This document shows, piece by piece, positions 38,345 to 51,404 of a DNA stretch of 64,000 nt. This DNA comes from Ilex aquifolium. Taxonomy: Eukaryota; Streptophyta; Magnoliopsida; Aquifoliales; Aquifoliaceae. How positions within the stretch are numbered: position 1 is the first letter of the stretch; each line of letters begins with the position of its first letter. The stretch is taken from NCBI GenBank assembly GCA_951799425.1, contig OX637402.1, positions 33,571,492-33,635,491 on the forward strand, given 5' to 3'. Below the pieces are notes generated by a model. That model made no database searches, was not told the origin of the DNA, and was given only the letters and a program-made list of their open reading frames with translations. Both the position numbers and the translations under genes were made by a program.

Positions 38345-38700
38345 TTCATGTTGGGGTCGAGTTTGGATTTGGGTCTGAGGTCGGGTTCAAGTCCAGGCTC
38401 GGTTCACGGTCTGTGGCCAAGGTTGAGATCGGTTTGGGGTTCAGGCTCAGGGCCTAGGGTCAAGTCTAAGTCCAAGTTTGGAATTCGGGTTCGAGTTTGG
38501 GATTCGGGTTCAAAGTCTAGGCCTAGGGTCCTACATATTAATCAGAGGTCGGGTTCAGGTCCTAGTCTAGGTTCGAGGTTAGGTTCAGGTTCAGGTTCTG
38601 TGTCCAGATCCATGGGTCTAAGGTTAGGGTTGAATTAGGGGTCTGAGTCTGAATAGTTCAAGTCCGGGGTTTGGGCCAGGGCTGGGCTTGGTCTTAGCCT
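38345..38700. repeat. G-rich degenerate repeat (GGTTCAGGTTC / GGTCGGGTTC)
   Basis: Short units around GGGTTCAAGTCC, GGTTCAGGTTCAGG and GAGTTTGGGATTC recur irregularly and create a Ser/Gly/Arg-rich pseudo-ORF of 96 codons. Composition differs sharply from the AT-rich flanks. I do not regard the frame as a gene. Confidence 0.6.
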
Positions 38701-39489
38701 AAAATTCGGATAAAAAATAGCTATGTTATTTTGAAGTCAACAAGAATACTTCACTCAAATTTAATTTAATTTAGTAAATATTTTGATTCATCCTATAATT
38801 TGAATTGATTTTCAAAACTATTACAACAATTAATGCTAGTGTTTGTGGAATATTAAATTGGTAATGAACATTCTATTTCATTCCCCGGTTCATTTCATTC
38901 TCATGTAAACATATATTTGCATACCGAAATGGAGCGTAAATAAATTTTTTTTTCTCACACTTTAATAAAAAGATAGTGTATGTAGCCTTGCAAAGTTATA
39001 TTGGTTAATGGTGGACTGCTTAGAAAACCATGGGTGGTCCAATTTAAAACCATCCCAGCCTCGGAAGGAATAAAGGTTAATTACAGTTTATTCCCCTAAA
39101 GTTCAACAGAGCCCCAATTCAACTTCCGATTAGTGTTCCAATTTATTTCAATCATTAACGATCTCTAATTTTATATCTAGTTATGTGTACAACAAGTGAT
39201 GAACTCCCTAATGTTCAGGTGACAATTTCCTTGAGGTGTCTTGAAAGGGAGCTATTGTTCGAGGGATCGATCACCGAAATTTGTAGTTAAGGATTAATTA
39301 AAAGTGAGAATTTGGTTGTTTAATCTATTAGGGAGTTGTTCAAAAAAAAAAAAAAAAATCTATTAGGGAGCAAATTGTAGATTACTCCTTAAGTAAGTTA
39401 TCCATGCGAGAATCTGAGTAATCTCATTGACTAGACTTTCGTTTGATGAAAGCATCTTTTTAGCTTAAATGAAGATGCAAAGTACTTGA

Positions 39490-39526
<37 letters not shown>

Positions 39527-39893
39527 AAGAGAGAGAGAGAAAGAGAGAGAATATATATATTGGCTCAAACTGATAAATATGTATGTTGAGAGAGTATCCA
39601 TATTACAAGCATTATGCGAAAAAAAATAAAAATATTATGAAGCTAAACAAGCTTCTTATCAATGCAGTCGTCTGCAAGACACATGAAAAGTAATGTCTAC
39701 ATACACATAGTTCATGTGTGTATCCCATCTCAACCATCAACACAACACAAACTTTTCTCTTCCTCTTTACCACCAGAAAGTATTGTAAAATACAAAAGAA
39801 TTGGCGGGCTGCCTAAATCAAATAGTAAGCACGCCTCTGCCTAAGAAAAACCCGAAACCCAGAACCCAGAACCCCAAATGCTATAATATTAGC
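38701..39893. other. Intergenic with a compound TA/TG/GA microsatellite
   Basis: No gene is seen. A compound microsatellite (TA, then TG, then GA) lies near 39490-39560. The right end would be the expansin 3' UTR. Confidence 0.55.
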
Positions 39894-40877
39894 TTAGAAT
39901 TGTACTAGGCTTGAGAATGTCTGGCCAAATGCCCAATTAGATGGGACTATATCTTGAAAAACTTTCATCTCTCCATCAGTAAGAGTCACCATGAAGGATA
40001 GAGATTGCCCATTGAGATATGCATTGGACTGCCAATTGGCGCCCCAGTTCACAGACATTGGCATCCAGTTAGTCCTCGACCCTTTTATTTGAACCGATTG
40101 AATAGATCCAGCTCCTGCCACATTGCTGATCAGGACAAGTTCAAAGTAATCTCTCCCATTAATAGTGAATCTCACTCCACCATGTTTCTTGCAAGGGACC
40201 CTGAACAATGCAAAATTACAAAGTTGTAATCCATATGTTCATAATAAATCTAAGTGATAGAAATCCAGAGATTGTTGTGAAGATTTAAACCTTTGGTACA
40301 GCACGGGGACGATACCGCCTTTGTAAATGCCGATCTTTTCCCAGGCGGGTTGAGCCATGTCAAAATGCTGGCGGGGTGGGTTGCACCAGCCTCCGTTATC
40401 GCTTGGAAGATCATAGTTTGGTGGGCAAAAGTTTGTTGCAGTAATGGTCACAGATGTTCCTTTTATGCACCATTGCGGGTCTGCATTGAAATCACATACG
40501 ATCCTGTAGCATTGTCCACAAGACGCTCCACCATTGAACAATGCAGTGCTCAAAGCTGCAGTCCTAGTCCCATACCCAGTCCCATACCCACAAGCACCCC
40601 CTGTGGCCAAACCAAACCAAGTCATATGTTGAAACTTAAAATTCAGTTCTTTGTTGCTTTGATTTATTTGTTATCAAGAAATTTTTTTTAAAAGAAAAAA
40701 AAGAACATTTCTTAAGAAATCGAAGAGTTACATACCCATTGTCCCAGAAGCGTCGCTACCTCCATAAAAAGTAGCACTAGCACTTGTCCACCCGGAAGCC
40801 GTGAATGCATTGACATTGATAGAAAAACAACAGATGCCAACTAAAATGGCCAGGATAAGAGTGCCATTTTTCGCCAT
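39894..40877 (-). CDS. Alpha-expansin (EXPA)
   Basis: Secreted cell-wall-loosening protein that acts non-hydrolytically on cellulose-xyloglucan contacts. Predicted exons in transcript order are 40877-40736, 40600-40291 and 40200-39894, giving 252 residues, the usual size. A signal peptide covers about 1-24. Domain 1 begins [26 protein letters not shown] and holds the expected cysteines ([26 protein letters not shown]) and the HFD motif at 126-128. Domain 2 (CBM63-type) runs from [16 protein letters not shown] to the end and has the tryptophans of [17 protein letters not shown]. The C-terminus [10 protein letters not shown] is close to the usual GQTFxGxQF. The two introns are at classic expansin positions and phases. 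It appears intact. The exact EXPA subclade is not resolved. Confidence 0.95.
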
Positions 40878-40963
40878 TTCTATTTAGGGCTACGATTGAG
40901 TAGAACAGGGTAAGAATGGTGGAGGAGGATGAAGAACTGGTTTTGCCAAGCACCAAGAAACTG

Positions 40964-40976
40964 TTATATAAATAGG
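40964..40976 (-). promoter_or_regulatory. Probable TATA box of the expansin gene
   Basis: On the minus strand CTATTTATATAAC lies about 90 bp upstream of the expansin start codon, a normal plant core-promoter spacing. Confidence 0.5.
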
Positions 40977-40979
40977 GAC

Positions 40980-42854
40980 CAGACTTCTCTAATGCAACCG
41001 CCTCACATGTGATCTGAGGAGAGAGAATTGAAACCATTTTTTTTTAAGTCAATTATCTCTGAAAGACTGAAGAATTCTGAATCTCATTCAATCATCCCAC
41101 GTTCTCTTACTATTCCCTCCACACCCACATGGTTTTCCCAACAGAAGAGCCGTGAATGGATCAGAAAACACACACCCACTTGTTCATTTTTTCACTTTGT
41201 TTTAATGTGACGGTTGTTATTTTTATTTGGCTCTAAGCTTGTGTCGATTACTCCCTCAAATTCAATAGTTGACCACCGTAATTTGAGCTGGGTTAAAACA
41301 TGTCCTAAAGGGACGAGGATGGTCAGCCCTTAGGGGATATGGGAAGAGATTGAACCTAAGAACTCTACGTTATCAAAAATCAAACTCAACCACTGAACCA
41401 CCCAATGATTTAATGTGACGGTTGTTGCAATATGAAGGAAAATACATAATTTTCAATGTCTTGTGTGACAGAAAATTTTGCTTCAAATCATCTCATAGAA
41501 CCTCACATGGCTCCCTTTGACCTTATTATATGATACAACCCCATTGTTCTTATGTGTCAAGCACATGTATTTGACATTAGACTGTGGGCTTATATTACTT
41601 TACTTCTCAGGTCTAGTGGTATTAATAATATATGCTGATATGCAGAGAATGAGATCCAAAATTGAGCAGTTTCTACTTTTTTATCCGAAAACATAATACT
41701 CTAATGGATTATAATCTAACTGGATCTACTACTACCCACCTTTTCACAACAGATTTAAATTTTAATGAGCCGACTTAGAGCTTGAGACGGTAGTCGGCAC
41801 AAGTCTAGACACCCTGTAACAAAAAAAAAAATTCTAATGGGTCATTAGTTTTAGCGTAAGGTTAAACATTCATTTGTTTATTTAAGATTCCTCATGTAGC
41901 TGATTGATAACATAGAAAAATCAATATATACAACAGTTTTTAAGTACGTGCATTACATCTTTACACATGAGTTTTCCTCATCACGAACATTTAACTAAAA
42001 TGCTGATCAACGGGAGAACACAAGTAATTAAAAAAAATTCAAATGTTTTTCCAACTACTTTATTCCGGTGTTTGATTGATCAATTGGTTGGCACCGTCGT
42101 AATAATTCTATATATATATTTCGCCAGTTCTTCCCCTATTTCCCGGTGCCAGGCAGAAGAAAGATGCAAAATGTCTTATGCTACAAAGTATAAAAAAAAA
42201 GATCGAGCTGTATATATTCCATCTTCCCATTTAATAAAACTGGCCATGTGATGAGAACACCGACAAGCAAGGCCATGAATAAACTTATTAAAAAGTCCAT
42301 GGATCTGTTGGGAAAATTAAAAACGGTAATGAATGAGAACCATTGGATGCAAAAACTGCCATGCCTAACTACGACCCAATTTCAGCTAGAAGAAATTAAG
42401 TGGCAATGATTGGAATAATAGTTTATCTGGATATCGACTTTACAAATCCAAGTGGTTCAATGATTCTGAAAATTTATACAAAGATAGGAGTTAGAGGGCT
42501 TGAATGATTTGAAGGGATACTATTCAACTGTTAGAGAATAATGGATATATCAAATCTTATGACGAGGAAGAGGAAAAAAAAATTGAGTAGGATTCCTAGG
42601 GTTCATTTTTCTCTATATACACATATAAGTATTTTGGATTCAACAATCCTTATTCTCCTCGTAAAGTAGAACACGAATTTATAGAAATTTACTCGAAACA
42701 ACGAAGAAGTCTCACTTTAATTTGAGCTCAAAATCGAGAAAAAATTCAATTTTTACAACTATAAATCTATTTTTATTAAACAGTTTTCACAACACAATTA
42801 TAGTTAACTTATTAGCCATATCTCGTGAAACGCTAGTAAGTTATTAGAAAGATG
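40980..42854. other. Intergenic, expansin upstream region
   Basis: No gene is seen. A fragment near 41300-41410 with GATTGAACCTAAGAACTCTACG may be an eroded SINE-like B-box region. The rest is AT-rich with short random frames. Confidence 0.45.
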
Positions 42855-45000
42855 AGTAAAAGTCAATGGGACCTTACAAGCTTAGTCTCTAGATAATTAG
42901 TGAAAGTTAATGAGATCCACAAATTCAATCACTCCTCTTTAGTGAGTATAATATTGTTGAGTGTCTATTGGTGATAATTTGAAGAATAGGGTTCACTATT
43001 CTCGTATGGTGAATTATAATGAAAAAAATTTGTACCATATTAAAATTGATTAAGAATCTTAGATGTTATTTTAATGTATAGTTTACAGCTATTAATCGTA
43101 AAAATAATAAAGAAAAGTAAAATAATAAATTAAAATTTTTAAATGTCAAGCATTTTTATAGATTAAAAAGTAAAAAAAAAATATGTGCTACCAAAGATAA
43201 CTTTTTTATAACATAATCGAACTCATACAACTCAGATCTATGTAACCTTTACACAACATATCTTCCTTAAAGATGGCAACATAAATATTCCACATCCCAA
43301 GATGTACTATTGCAACCGAATCCTACTTGCTTCAAGAAATTATGAGTTTTCCACAGTCAAAGTCAGCCATCCTCAGCAAAGTCCCAGCCGTGTATTTAGA
43401 AAACAATTTCTCCCTCAAGAACTTCATCACCATTCCATCACTCTGTTGAATGAAACCCATCACATAAGCAGTACTAATAAGACTAAAACTTCTCCATCTC
43501 CTCTCTTTCATATACTTCATCAAACCCTTGTTGATCCTTTCATATTCTTCTTCTTCATTTTCTTCATCTCTGATTTCTCCTCTTGGCTTTGTGGAGAAAG
43601 TTTCTGCAAGACACCTAGCTAAAATGACACTGTCCTCCAATGCAGAGCAGCCCCCTTGACCAAGGTCCGGGGTCATGGGGTGGAGCGCGTCACCAGCTAC
43701 ACAAACATTGTGTTTAGCGATATTACCCAATAATACATTCCATGGTAATCTTATCTTCAATGGAGCACAGGAGATGTACTCCAGCTCAGTTCTTTCCACG
43801 ACACCAAACGCTTCTTTGGGTACATTGCCAATCCTGCTCAATACAAATTGCTTCATTTTCAATGGACTTTCTTCCATACCTTCACCATCTGCGATTAACC
43901 AGAGCATACAACTTAGATCCCAACTTTCATACATCAAAATTGAAACCACACGGAACATTGAAAAGTGAATTATAAATGCTGTAATTCTGTATTTGATGTC
44001 ATAAACTTCCACTGGCTTCACTTTCGGTAAGATAATCACATTACGTATTCATATATATTGCTACTTGCCAGAACATATCACGGGAAGTTGATCCACCTGT
44101 TATGATTTATGATGCAACATGAGAACACATGCGTGAAGATGCAGGCTAGGCAATAGGATCTGAGGATTGCATATGGGCTTACATTGGACAACAGACGGAC
44201 TAAAAGTGCAAAACCAATACAAGCTCTTCTCGCTGACTGGAAGACAACCATAGCGGACAGCACCACCAAAGTACACAAAGGGCTTAGGCTCAAATCCATG
44301 GCCATCTGGGAAATCCACAAATCCCCTAATTGCTGACCTCCCGACATTTACCGGTTTATGAAGACCCAACCATTTTGCCACCAGTGAATTAACTCCATCA
44401 CACCCGATTAAAACCTTAAATGGGAAGCAGAAGGAAGGTAGTCAACATACATAACGAACATATTAGAGTTCATAAGTTGTGGAGACCATTGTCAACTGAC
44501 AAACACCAAATAAAAGAGTTGCCTTATAATTCAACAGGAAACTAAAATACACCTATTTGCAAGGTGCAATCGTTACCTTAGTTCTAATAATGGAGCCATC
44601 TGCAAGGTGGACCAGTTTGTAGTGTCCTGATTCTTCAATAGAAACCACCTTGGAAGAATACCTGATGGTGCCTTGTGGCAGTTCTTTTTCCAAGACTTCC
44701 AGCAGTTCTTTCCTTCTCACACAACGACATTCATAATCTCCACTGCATCATGTCGCAACTGATTGTCAGATGACCGTATAGCAAGTTTTAGAAGGAAAAT
44801 ACATGGTACCCTACGGCACTAATTGTTGGATAAACTTCATTTTAGCCTCTTTATGTTTTGGTCCAATAGCACTTTACCCCGCTAATTGTGACTTAAATAC
44901 ATTTGACTACTTTAACTGTTTAACACATTGTTAAGGCATTATCACACGTTAAAGCAACTTCATCCAAACTTAGTAACATATCCATATCAAGTATAGACTA
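42855..45000. repeat. Duplicated segment, copy 1 (partner 62007-64000)
   Basis: From AGTAAAAGTCAATGGGACC onwards this segment matches the region starting at 62007, including the 3' flank, exons 4-6 and introns of the monooxygenase, and continues past exon 4 into intron 3. The match reaches the window end in copy 2, so the true length is greater. Copy 1 has about 50 bp in intron 5 (near 44050-44105) that copy 2 lacks. The given end is where copy 2 stops being visible. Confidence 0.9.
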
Positions 45001-47644
45001 GATTCAGCGGCTGAGATTCAAATAAATGTTTGGATCGAGTCCAATAGAAACTGATGATGTACAAAAGTAGATTTATGCACCACCTGTCGAGTAATTAATA
45101 TAGGTAATAAATGTAATAAATATAAAGATGAGATCCACACAAGCAACACGGATATAGAGTTGTTTGGCCAGTATGACCTACTCCATTTTGAAGGCGGCAA
45201 CGATGGCCACTTTGAAGGCGGCAACGGTGGCCCGAGGACTTTATTGATGAAGTAGCAAGTAAGAGAGAGAGAGAGAGAGAGAGGGAGCATAAGTAAGCTC
45301 TAGGTGTTGTGAGGTAGTTATGAGAGAGATAGTTATGTGTGGGATGTAGAGGTGTGTCGTTCATATGTAGAGGACTTACAATTTATAGGCATAGAGCCTT
45401 AGTTGAAGCGGTAACGTGAGGGTCAAACTACTAATTTATCGGAGAAGATAGTTACAATTGGGGATGGGCACTACCTTGAACTAATGACTATCCCGATAAT
45501 TACACTGTCATATGTGTTGACTATTCTTGGACTTTTGAGCTGAGGCTATGAGCTATGTCTGACCTATTTTTTAATGATTTGAACTCAACCCATGAACTGA
45601 ATTCAGACCTAGTCTAAATCTGGGCTCGTCAGCAACGGTCATTAGATTCCAGCATTCACATACATGCATGTGATTAGGAGAAATTCAAACTGAAAAGTTT
45701 GTCAAGCTTGAAGCTCCCCCAAAGGAAATCACTCGTTTGATTGATGCTGATCTAGCTGGCATCAGCTTTGTTAGGAAAGCTTTTAGTGTTTTTGTTTATC
45801 TTTTCCACTGTTCCAGAAAAAAGAAATTCATAATTCACCAACCATTCAGAACAATTCCAAAAAACACAAAATTCACGTAAACAATCAAGAATAATTCTGG
45901 AACATTTTATCAATGATGTACTTACTCTATGCATATAACAAATTGAAGTGCCTAAAACCATGTAGAGCTATATTTTATTTATATTGAATATCATTCAAAA
46001 GCTATATGTAATTTGTCGTCTCAATAGCTTACCAAATTAGCAATCTAGGAGATCAAATGCAAGTTCTAGGGGTGTCCAGGGGATCGGTCGAGTTAGGCTT
46101 GCGAATTTTTTTTTGGACCGGATCTGGGTAATGTAGGTCCAAACTCAAGTCCTTACCAAAGTGAGTTATTGGACGGGCTGGACCGGGCTTCAGGTAAGTG
46201 TAGGCTACCCATAGCCCAACCCGCGAGCCTATTAAGCGGGCCTGTGGGCGGGCATGTTCGTGAACTTTTTTATATACAACTTCATTTAAAAATAATGAAT
46301 ATACAACTTCATTTTGATTCTACTTTTGATTCAAAAATATTATTTTTAATTAAGGAATGAACTACATACAATAGAATGAATATATCCTAACTAAGTTGAC
46401 ACCTATTGACTTATTTATAATTTGCATTACTCTACTCTTTAAAACTTATATGCTTAATACATAGAAAATAAAATAATACATTATTTATAATATTTAAATT
46501 TTTAAAACTTCAAATTCCGATATTGGAAGACTTATTTCAAAATTTCAAATTTAATGGTCTAAAAGTTTAATTTTTTTTTTGGCGGGCTGTGTGGGCCGGC
46601 TCTTGGGCCAAGTTTTTTCGGGCAGACTTTTGGGCCGAGTAATGGGTTTGGGGACAAACTCAAGCTCTTTTTTTAAGGTTATTGGGCTCAAGCTCGGGTG
46701 GACCAACTATCGGGCCTATCGAATTTCGGATCTATTTTATTCGGTCCAGGTAATAAGACTTGTGGGTAATCCAGCCCATAGACACCCCTAGCAAGTTCTC
46801 ACCCCCAATTTTTTAAAGGCCTTCTAAAAGACCAAAATAAATTAGGGAATTATTTGTCTTAGTTTGATCTACATGTATGACTATTATCTACATAAACTAT
46901 TAGAAGTCCAACAGGTGAATGCTTTCTTTCTTACAAATATCGCACTTCTAGCACTAATCACATATGATTTGCAACAGTATGCATAAGCATGTTTTTTGTC
47001 GGGCCCGTTCGTTTGGTCCCTAACAGCAACAGGTGAAGGTTACTCATGATAATTTCCACTCACTGTTTCCTTTTTGTCTCAAGCAATAGCTCCGAAGTTG
47101 GAAGCCCTGAAACAGCAGAAGAAACACCAATCCTGCACCAACAGTCAGCAGTAACATAAATCTTCACCGGATCGATCATCAAAATTTACAAAAATCAGAC
47201 TCAGAGGTAATTTCCCCCATATAATGCTCAACCAAATTCATAGGAGAGGGGGAGTGTTACCTTTTAAGCAGTGAATACAGGTAGAAATTATTGGCTACCT
47301 AGGCAATATAAGCAGATCAATTTTTTGCCTTACCCGCGCATTTGCAGAGAGTGTTGTCTAAGAGAATCAGCAATTCCTACAGCATCCAAAGCCCTCCAAG
47401 CATTGGTCCATAGAGTAAGAGCAAACCCAGTTGCTCTTAAACTATCCGATGACTCCAAAACCAAGCATCGAAGTCCCAACCTACATGGAATTGGAAATTA
47501 AGAACCAACACTTTCAGTACTCGTAAAATGGCCACCACAATATCATAGAGACAGAGTACTGTCACTGTACCTCCAAAGTCCTAAAGATGTAGTAAGACCC
47601 GCTATTCCGGCACCCACTATAACAATGTCCTCCTTGATCTCCAT
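43332..47644 (-). CDS. FAD-dependent monooxygenase, MO1-like (copy 1)
   Basis: Flavoprotein of the plant MO1/zeaxanthin-epoxidase-like aromatic hydroxylase group (often annotated 3-hydroxybenzoate 6-hydroxylase-like); the plant substrate is not settled. Predicted exons in transcript order are 47644-47571, 47480-47334, 47132-47064, 44742-44577, 44414-44183 and 43888-43332, giving 414 residues. GxGxxG is at 11-16 ([10 protein letters not shown]), the DG motif at [16 protein letters not shown], and the GD motif at [19 protein letters not shown], all FAD-binding. [10 protein letters not shown] and KKxGDYE-type sequence fit the family. It ends [11 protein letters not shown]. Intron 3 (2.3 kb) carries the hAT-type MITE copy D. 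All phases join and it appears intact. A second, nearly identical copy starts at 62496. Confidence 0.92.
46067..46790. mobile_element. hAT-type MITE, family 4, copy D
   Basis: It runs from TAGGGGTGTCCAGGGGATC to CATAGACACCCCTA, with a perfect 8-bp target duplication GCAAGTTC at 46059-46066 and 46791-46798. It is the same family as 33431-34144. It lies in intron 3 of monooxygenase copy 1. Whether copy 2 also carries it cannot be seen. Confidence 0.9.
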
Positions 47645-47769
47645 AGCCGGCTCTTGCTTGTTCTTTACTTTTGGGCGAGAAATACATACAGATAGACAGA
47701 AGCATGTAGATATTAGGGTGAATTATAGTCGGATATTTATCACTTAATTATTTATATCCGGGGGCGTTT

Positions 47770-48240
47770 AAAATATTACACCCAGATTTCTAAAATTCAT
47801 TCAAGCATAACATTTAGACCTCTCAAATTTAAAATGTTATACTAAAACTAAAAATACTCTAATCAAATGTAGAATATTAAATATTTTAAATTTTAAAACC
47901 AAAATTCATGTTCTATTGTATCATTTATTGAAATAAAATCAAACATAAAAAACCAATTTTTCTTAAAAAATCGTAATTAGTATACAATTATACTATCTAT
48001 TGTAATAAAATTAAAAAATCAAACAAAGAGTCTAAGTCAATAAATATAATACTTTTTTTAATTTTATTTCAATAAATATAATAATAGAACATAAATTTTG
48101 GTTGTAAAATTTAAAATATTTAATATTCTATTTTTAATTTGAGTATTTATAGTATAAGTATAACATTTTAAACTTGAGAGGTCTAAGTATTATATGCCTA
48201 TAAACTTTAAAAGGTCTGGATGTAATTTAATAATAGATAT
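47770..48240. repeat. Long inverted repeat (foldback) upstream of the monooxygenase
   Basis: Left-arm blocks such as GACCTCTCAAATTTAAAATG, ATATTAAATATTTTAAATTT and AAAATTCATGTTCTATTGTA reappear as reverse complements on the right (CATTTTAAACTTGAGAGGTC, AAATTTAAAATATTTAATAT, AATAGAACATAAATTTTGG). The arms are about 220 bp around a centre near 48000. It is probably a foldback MITE in the promoter region, about 130-600 bp upstream of the start codon. Confidence 0.8.
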
Positions 48241-48363
48241 ACTAACGGACATTAACGGTTTAAGTGTTATGCGCATACAAATTTTAAAAAAATTGTGTGT
48301 AATATTTCAAACATCAAAAGATTTGGGTATTAAATAAAAAACGTCAAAGAGTCTAAGTGTAAT

Positions 48364-48890
48364 TTTTCATAAATATTATAGAGTTGAAGTGTGTAATTGA
48401 TGACGGCAGCGCATACGCTATTAGAATTGAAAAGAGTCATAGACTTGATACTGTTGATGACTATTCTCCACATTTCGGGTGCTTACCTATACAGACACAG
48501 TAGCGTGTAGATATTATAGAGTTAAGGTGAGCAATGGATGACGACAGCGCATACGCTATTAGAATTGAAAAGAGTCAGAGACTTGATGATGTTGATAACT
48601 ATTCTGCACATTTCGGGGTGTTCATCTATCCAGGAATGTTATATATTTTAAGTTTGTATCTTAAATGTGTATATCAAATTAATAAGAATGGTTAGATCAG
48701 AGAATCTCAATTAAAAAAATTGATAGGACTCACTTATCCAATGATCTCCATTCATTTTTTTTTATTTTGAACTCAATCGCCATTCATTTGGATTGCACAT
48801 TTAAAATACAAATTTAAATTTCATAATATTTTTCTAATCTTATAGAGTTGAGGTGGGCAATCGATGACGGCAGCGCATACGCTATTAGAA
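48364..48890. repeat. Three direct repeats in the monooxygenase upstream region
   Basis: A unit holding GAGTTGAAGTGTGTAATTGA then TGACGGCAGCGCATACGCTA and AGACTTGATACTGTTGATGA occurs at about 48373-48484 and 48519-48625, and as a shortened third copy at about 48843-48890. The core AGCGCATACGCT can form a 4-bp stem with a CATA loop. The second and third copies are separated by a palindromic MITE-like insert. The repeats lie 0.7-1.25 kb upstream of the start codon. Confidence 0.8.
48640..48838. mobile_element. Mutator-like MITE related to 19121-19279
   Basis: The left part (AATGTTATATATTTTAAGTTTG) and right part (AAATTTAAATTTCATAATAT) are mirrored. The interior shares AAAAAAATTGATAGGACTCACTTATCCAATGATCTCC-type sequence with the MITE after the CAD-like gene. 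Target duplications are not resolved. Confidence 0.6.
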
Positions 48891-49099
48891 CTAAGAATCC
48901 TTCTACTATACCGAAAAACTTTTTGGCATAGTATCGCTAATTATGTGACACCATTGATCAAATTCTTATAATTTTTTAACCGTTGATAAGTTTTGAGTGG
49001 ATGATACTCGTTACCTATTGAACAGGTAATTACAAAGTAATTGGGTTTTACTAAAAAAAAATCAAATAATCTCATACCCAAACAATAGTAACATTACCA

Positions 49100-50100
49100 A
49101 AAAATGTAGTAAAATCACCTTTAAAAGTGATAACCTATACCTCAACAGTTGTAACCAACCCCAAAAATTGTAGCCCCACCCTAAAAGGTAATACCTCCAC
49201 CACCCCAAAAGGAAGGAATCAATCCCAAAAAGTTGTAATCGAAGCAACCCAAAATTTGGAAGCCGACTCAAAAATTTGTAACTCAATCCAAAAAAATTGT
49301 AATTCATCCCAAAAAGTTGTAACATAATCATTTATAAAAGTTCGAATTCCAGTCAAAAAAATTAGAACTCAACCCAAAAAAGATAGATCTCACTCAAAAA
49401 AGTTGGACCCGACCCAAAAAAGTTGGACTCCATCCCACAAAAGTTGGAATCCACCCGAAAAGTTGTAAGTTAATCATTCATAAAAGTTGAAACCCCTACC
49501 AAAAAAATTGGAACTCAATCCAAAAAAGTTAGAACTTACCCCAACAGTGGTAACCAACCCCAAAAATTGTAACTTCACTATAAAAGGTAATAACTCCACC
49601 ACCCCAAAAGGTAGGAAACAATCCAAAACGATTGTAAGCAAAGCAACTCAAAAGTTAGAAGTCGACCCAAAAAGTTATAACTCAATCCGTAAAAGTTAGA
49701 ATTTATCCCACAAAAGTTAAAATCCATCCAAAAAAGTTAGAACTCAATCTAAAAAAGTTAGACCTCATTCCACAAAAGTTGGAATCTATCCGAAAAAGTT
49801 GGAACCCAACCTAAAAAAATTAGAACTCAACCCAAAAAAATTGGACTCTATCCCACAAAAGTTGGACCCCTCCAGACAAGTTGAAACCCACCCCCAAAAT
49901 TTATCCATCATAAAAGTTGAACCCCTACCAAAAAAATTGGAACTCAACCCAAAAAATTAGACCCTTTAACTCAATTCAGAATAGTTTGAACCCACCCCCA
50001 AAGTTGTAACTCAATCAAAAAACTTGAAACTCAAACCTCAAAGGTTGTAACTTCTACTTGGAACCCAACCCAAAAATATTGAAACTCAACCAAAAAAAAG
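49100..50100. repeat. Degenerate array of CCCAAAAAAGTTGGAAC units
   Basis: Dozens of short units of about 15-25 bp (AAAAAGTTG, then GAACTCAACCCA) recur head to tail for about 1 kb. An internal larger duplication is visible: the block around CCAACCCCAAAAATTGTA...CACCACCCCAAAAGG occurs near 49150-49210 and again near 49553-49610. No coding is plausible; the Asn/Lys/Pro-rich frames come from the repeat. Confidence 0.85.
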
Positions 50101-51400
50101 GGAAATTTATAAGTCGGTACAATTTTTTAGACTTATTTAGACAAAAATACAACTCAAAAACTTATTTGGGGTAAAGTGCATATTTTTTAAAAATGTCATT
50201 ATTGCCATCGGTAAATAGCAGATATATGGAAACCTATTATCTTTCTTCCGTTTTTTTTGGCAGTAATCAAGTAATGGGAGGGAAAATAGGGGGTTTAATT
50301 ATCAAAATCCATTCTTTTTGGCAGAGGGATTCTATGTCCATGGGAATGCCAGAAGTGTGACTGTTCATCATCCAAAAAAACAAGGAGTACGAGTTACTAT
50401 TCATCGTTCAAAAAAAAAAGAGGAATACGAGTTACTGTTCATTGTCGCCTACGATCAAGTAATTGTGTATCGTCTCCAGCAACTTCTTCACCGGAAATTA
50501 CAGGTGACATTCATGTTTCATTTTTTTTGTCTTTAAATTTTTTTTTTTTCACAATCTGTGTTGTTTGATTTTGAAAAAATAAAACAAAAAAATAAAACCC
50601 TATTTTTGGTGAAATGATAATAACAAATTGCAGATTTGTAATTAAAGATTGTGTAACCTAATTACAAAATTTAAAGCATTTGCATATGAAAAAACACTTT
50701 GGAACAATAATTTTTTGATTAAAAATAGTTACGTAACTGTTTTAAGTAACTATTTGTGATCACAAATTACAAATAGTTAATATTAAAAAATTAATGGTTG
50801 TAACTGTATTGAGTAACTATTTTTGTGATTTTAAGTATTTCAATCTTATATATGTTATTGGTAACTGTATTGAGTAGCTATGTTGAGTATGTGTTATTAA
50901 ATGGTTGTAACTGTGTTGAGTATCTGTTAAGTCGAATGGTATGTTACACGTATATGTTCATGGTATGAAACTTAGTTATAGCCTACAGTTTGTGTAACTG
51001 TTTTTGTGTAACTTTGTGATGTAACTATTTTTTGTAATTGTTTACAGTATGGGTTAACTGGGATTTTCATGATGATTTCATGTAGCAAGCTGAAGCGCAA
51101 CGGGACATCTCATCCGATGAAGACATCCCTCAATTCCTGATTAACTTTGTGAAGTGCAACGGGACATCCATCCATTCCTGATTAAAACATTAAAAAAATG
51201 AATGACATTGTATCAATTCAAAAGAAAAAATAAAAACAGTTACAGAAAACAACATAAAAAAACATTAATACAAATGACTAATTAATTAATCACATACTGG
51301 GAGAAAAACATTAAACACAAAATAGTTACAATATACAGGATCTACCAAAATAGACATTGGCTGAAAACTTGCATACAAGAACACTTACACTAAAAAATAA
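50101..51400. other. AT-rich stretch without a supported gene
   Basis: Frequent GTAACTGT / ACAGTTAC motifs in both orientations suggest a diverged repeat (50640-51060). Short frames, including one at 50318, show no family signature. Confidence 0.5.
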
Positions 51401-51404
51401 GTCT

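Noticed and set aside
38348-38638. 96-codon Ser/Gly-rich open frame
   Set aside because: It is generated by the G-rich degenerate repeat and has no start context or homology.
49127-49699. Asn/Lys/Thr-rich open frames
   Set aside because: Translations of the AAAAGTTGGA-type array; frame and length follow the repeat period.
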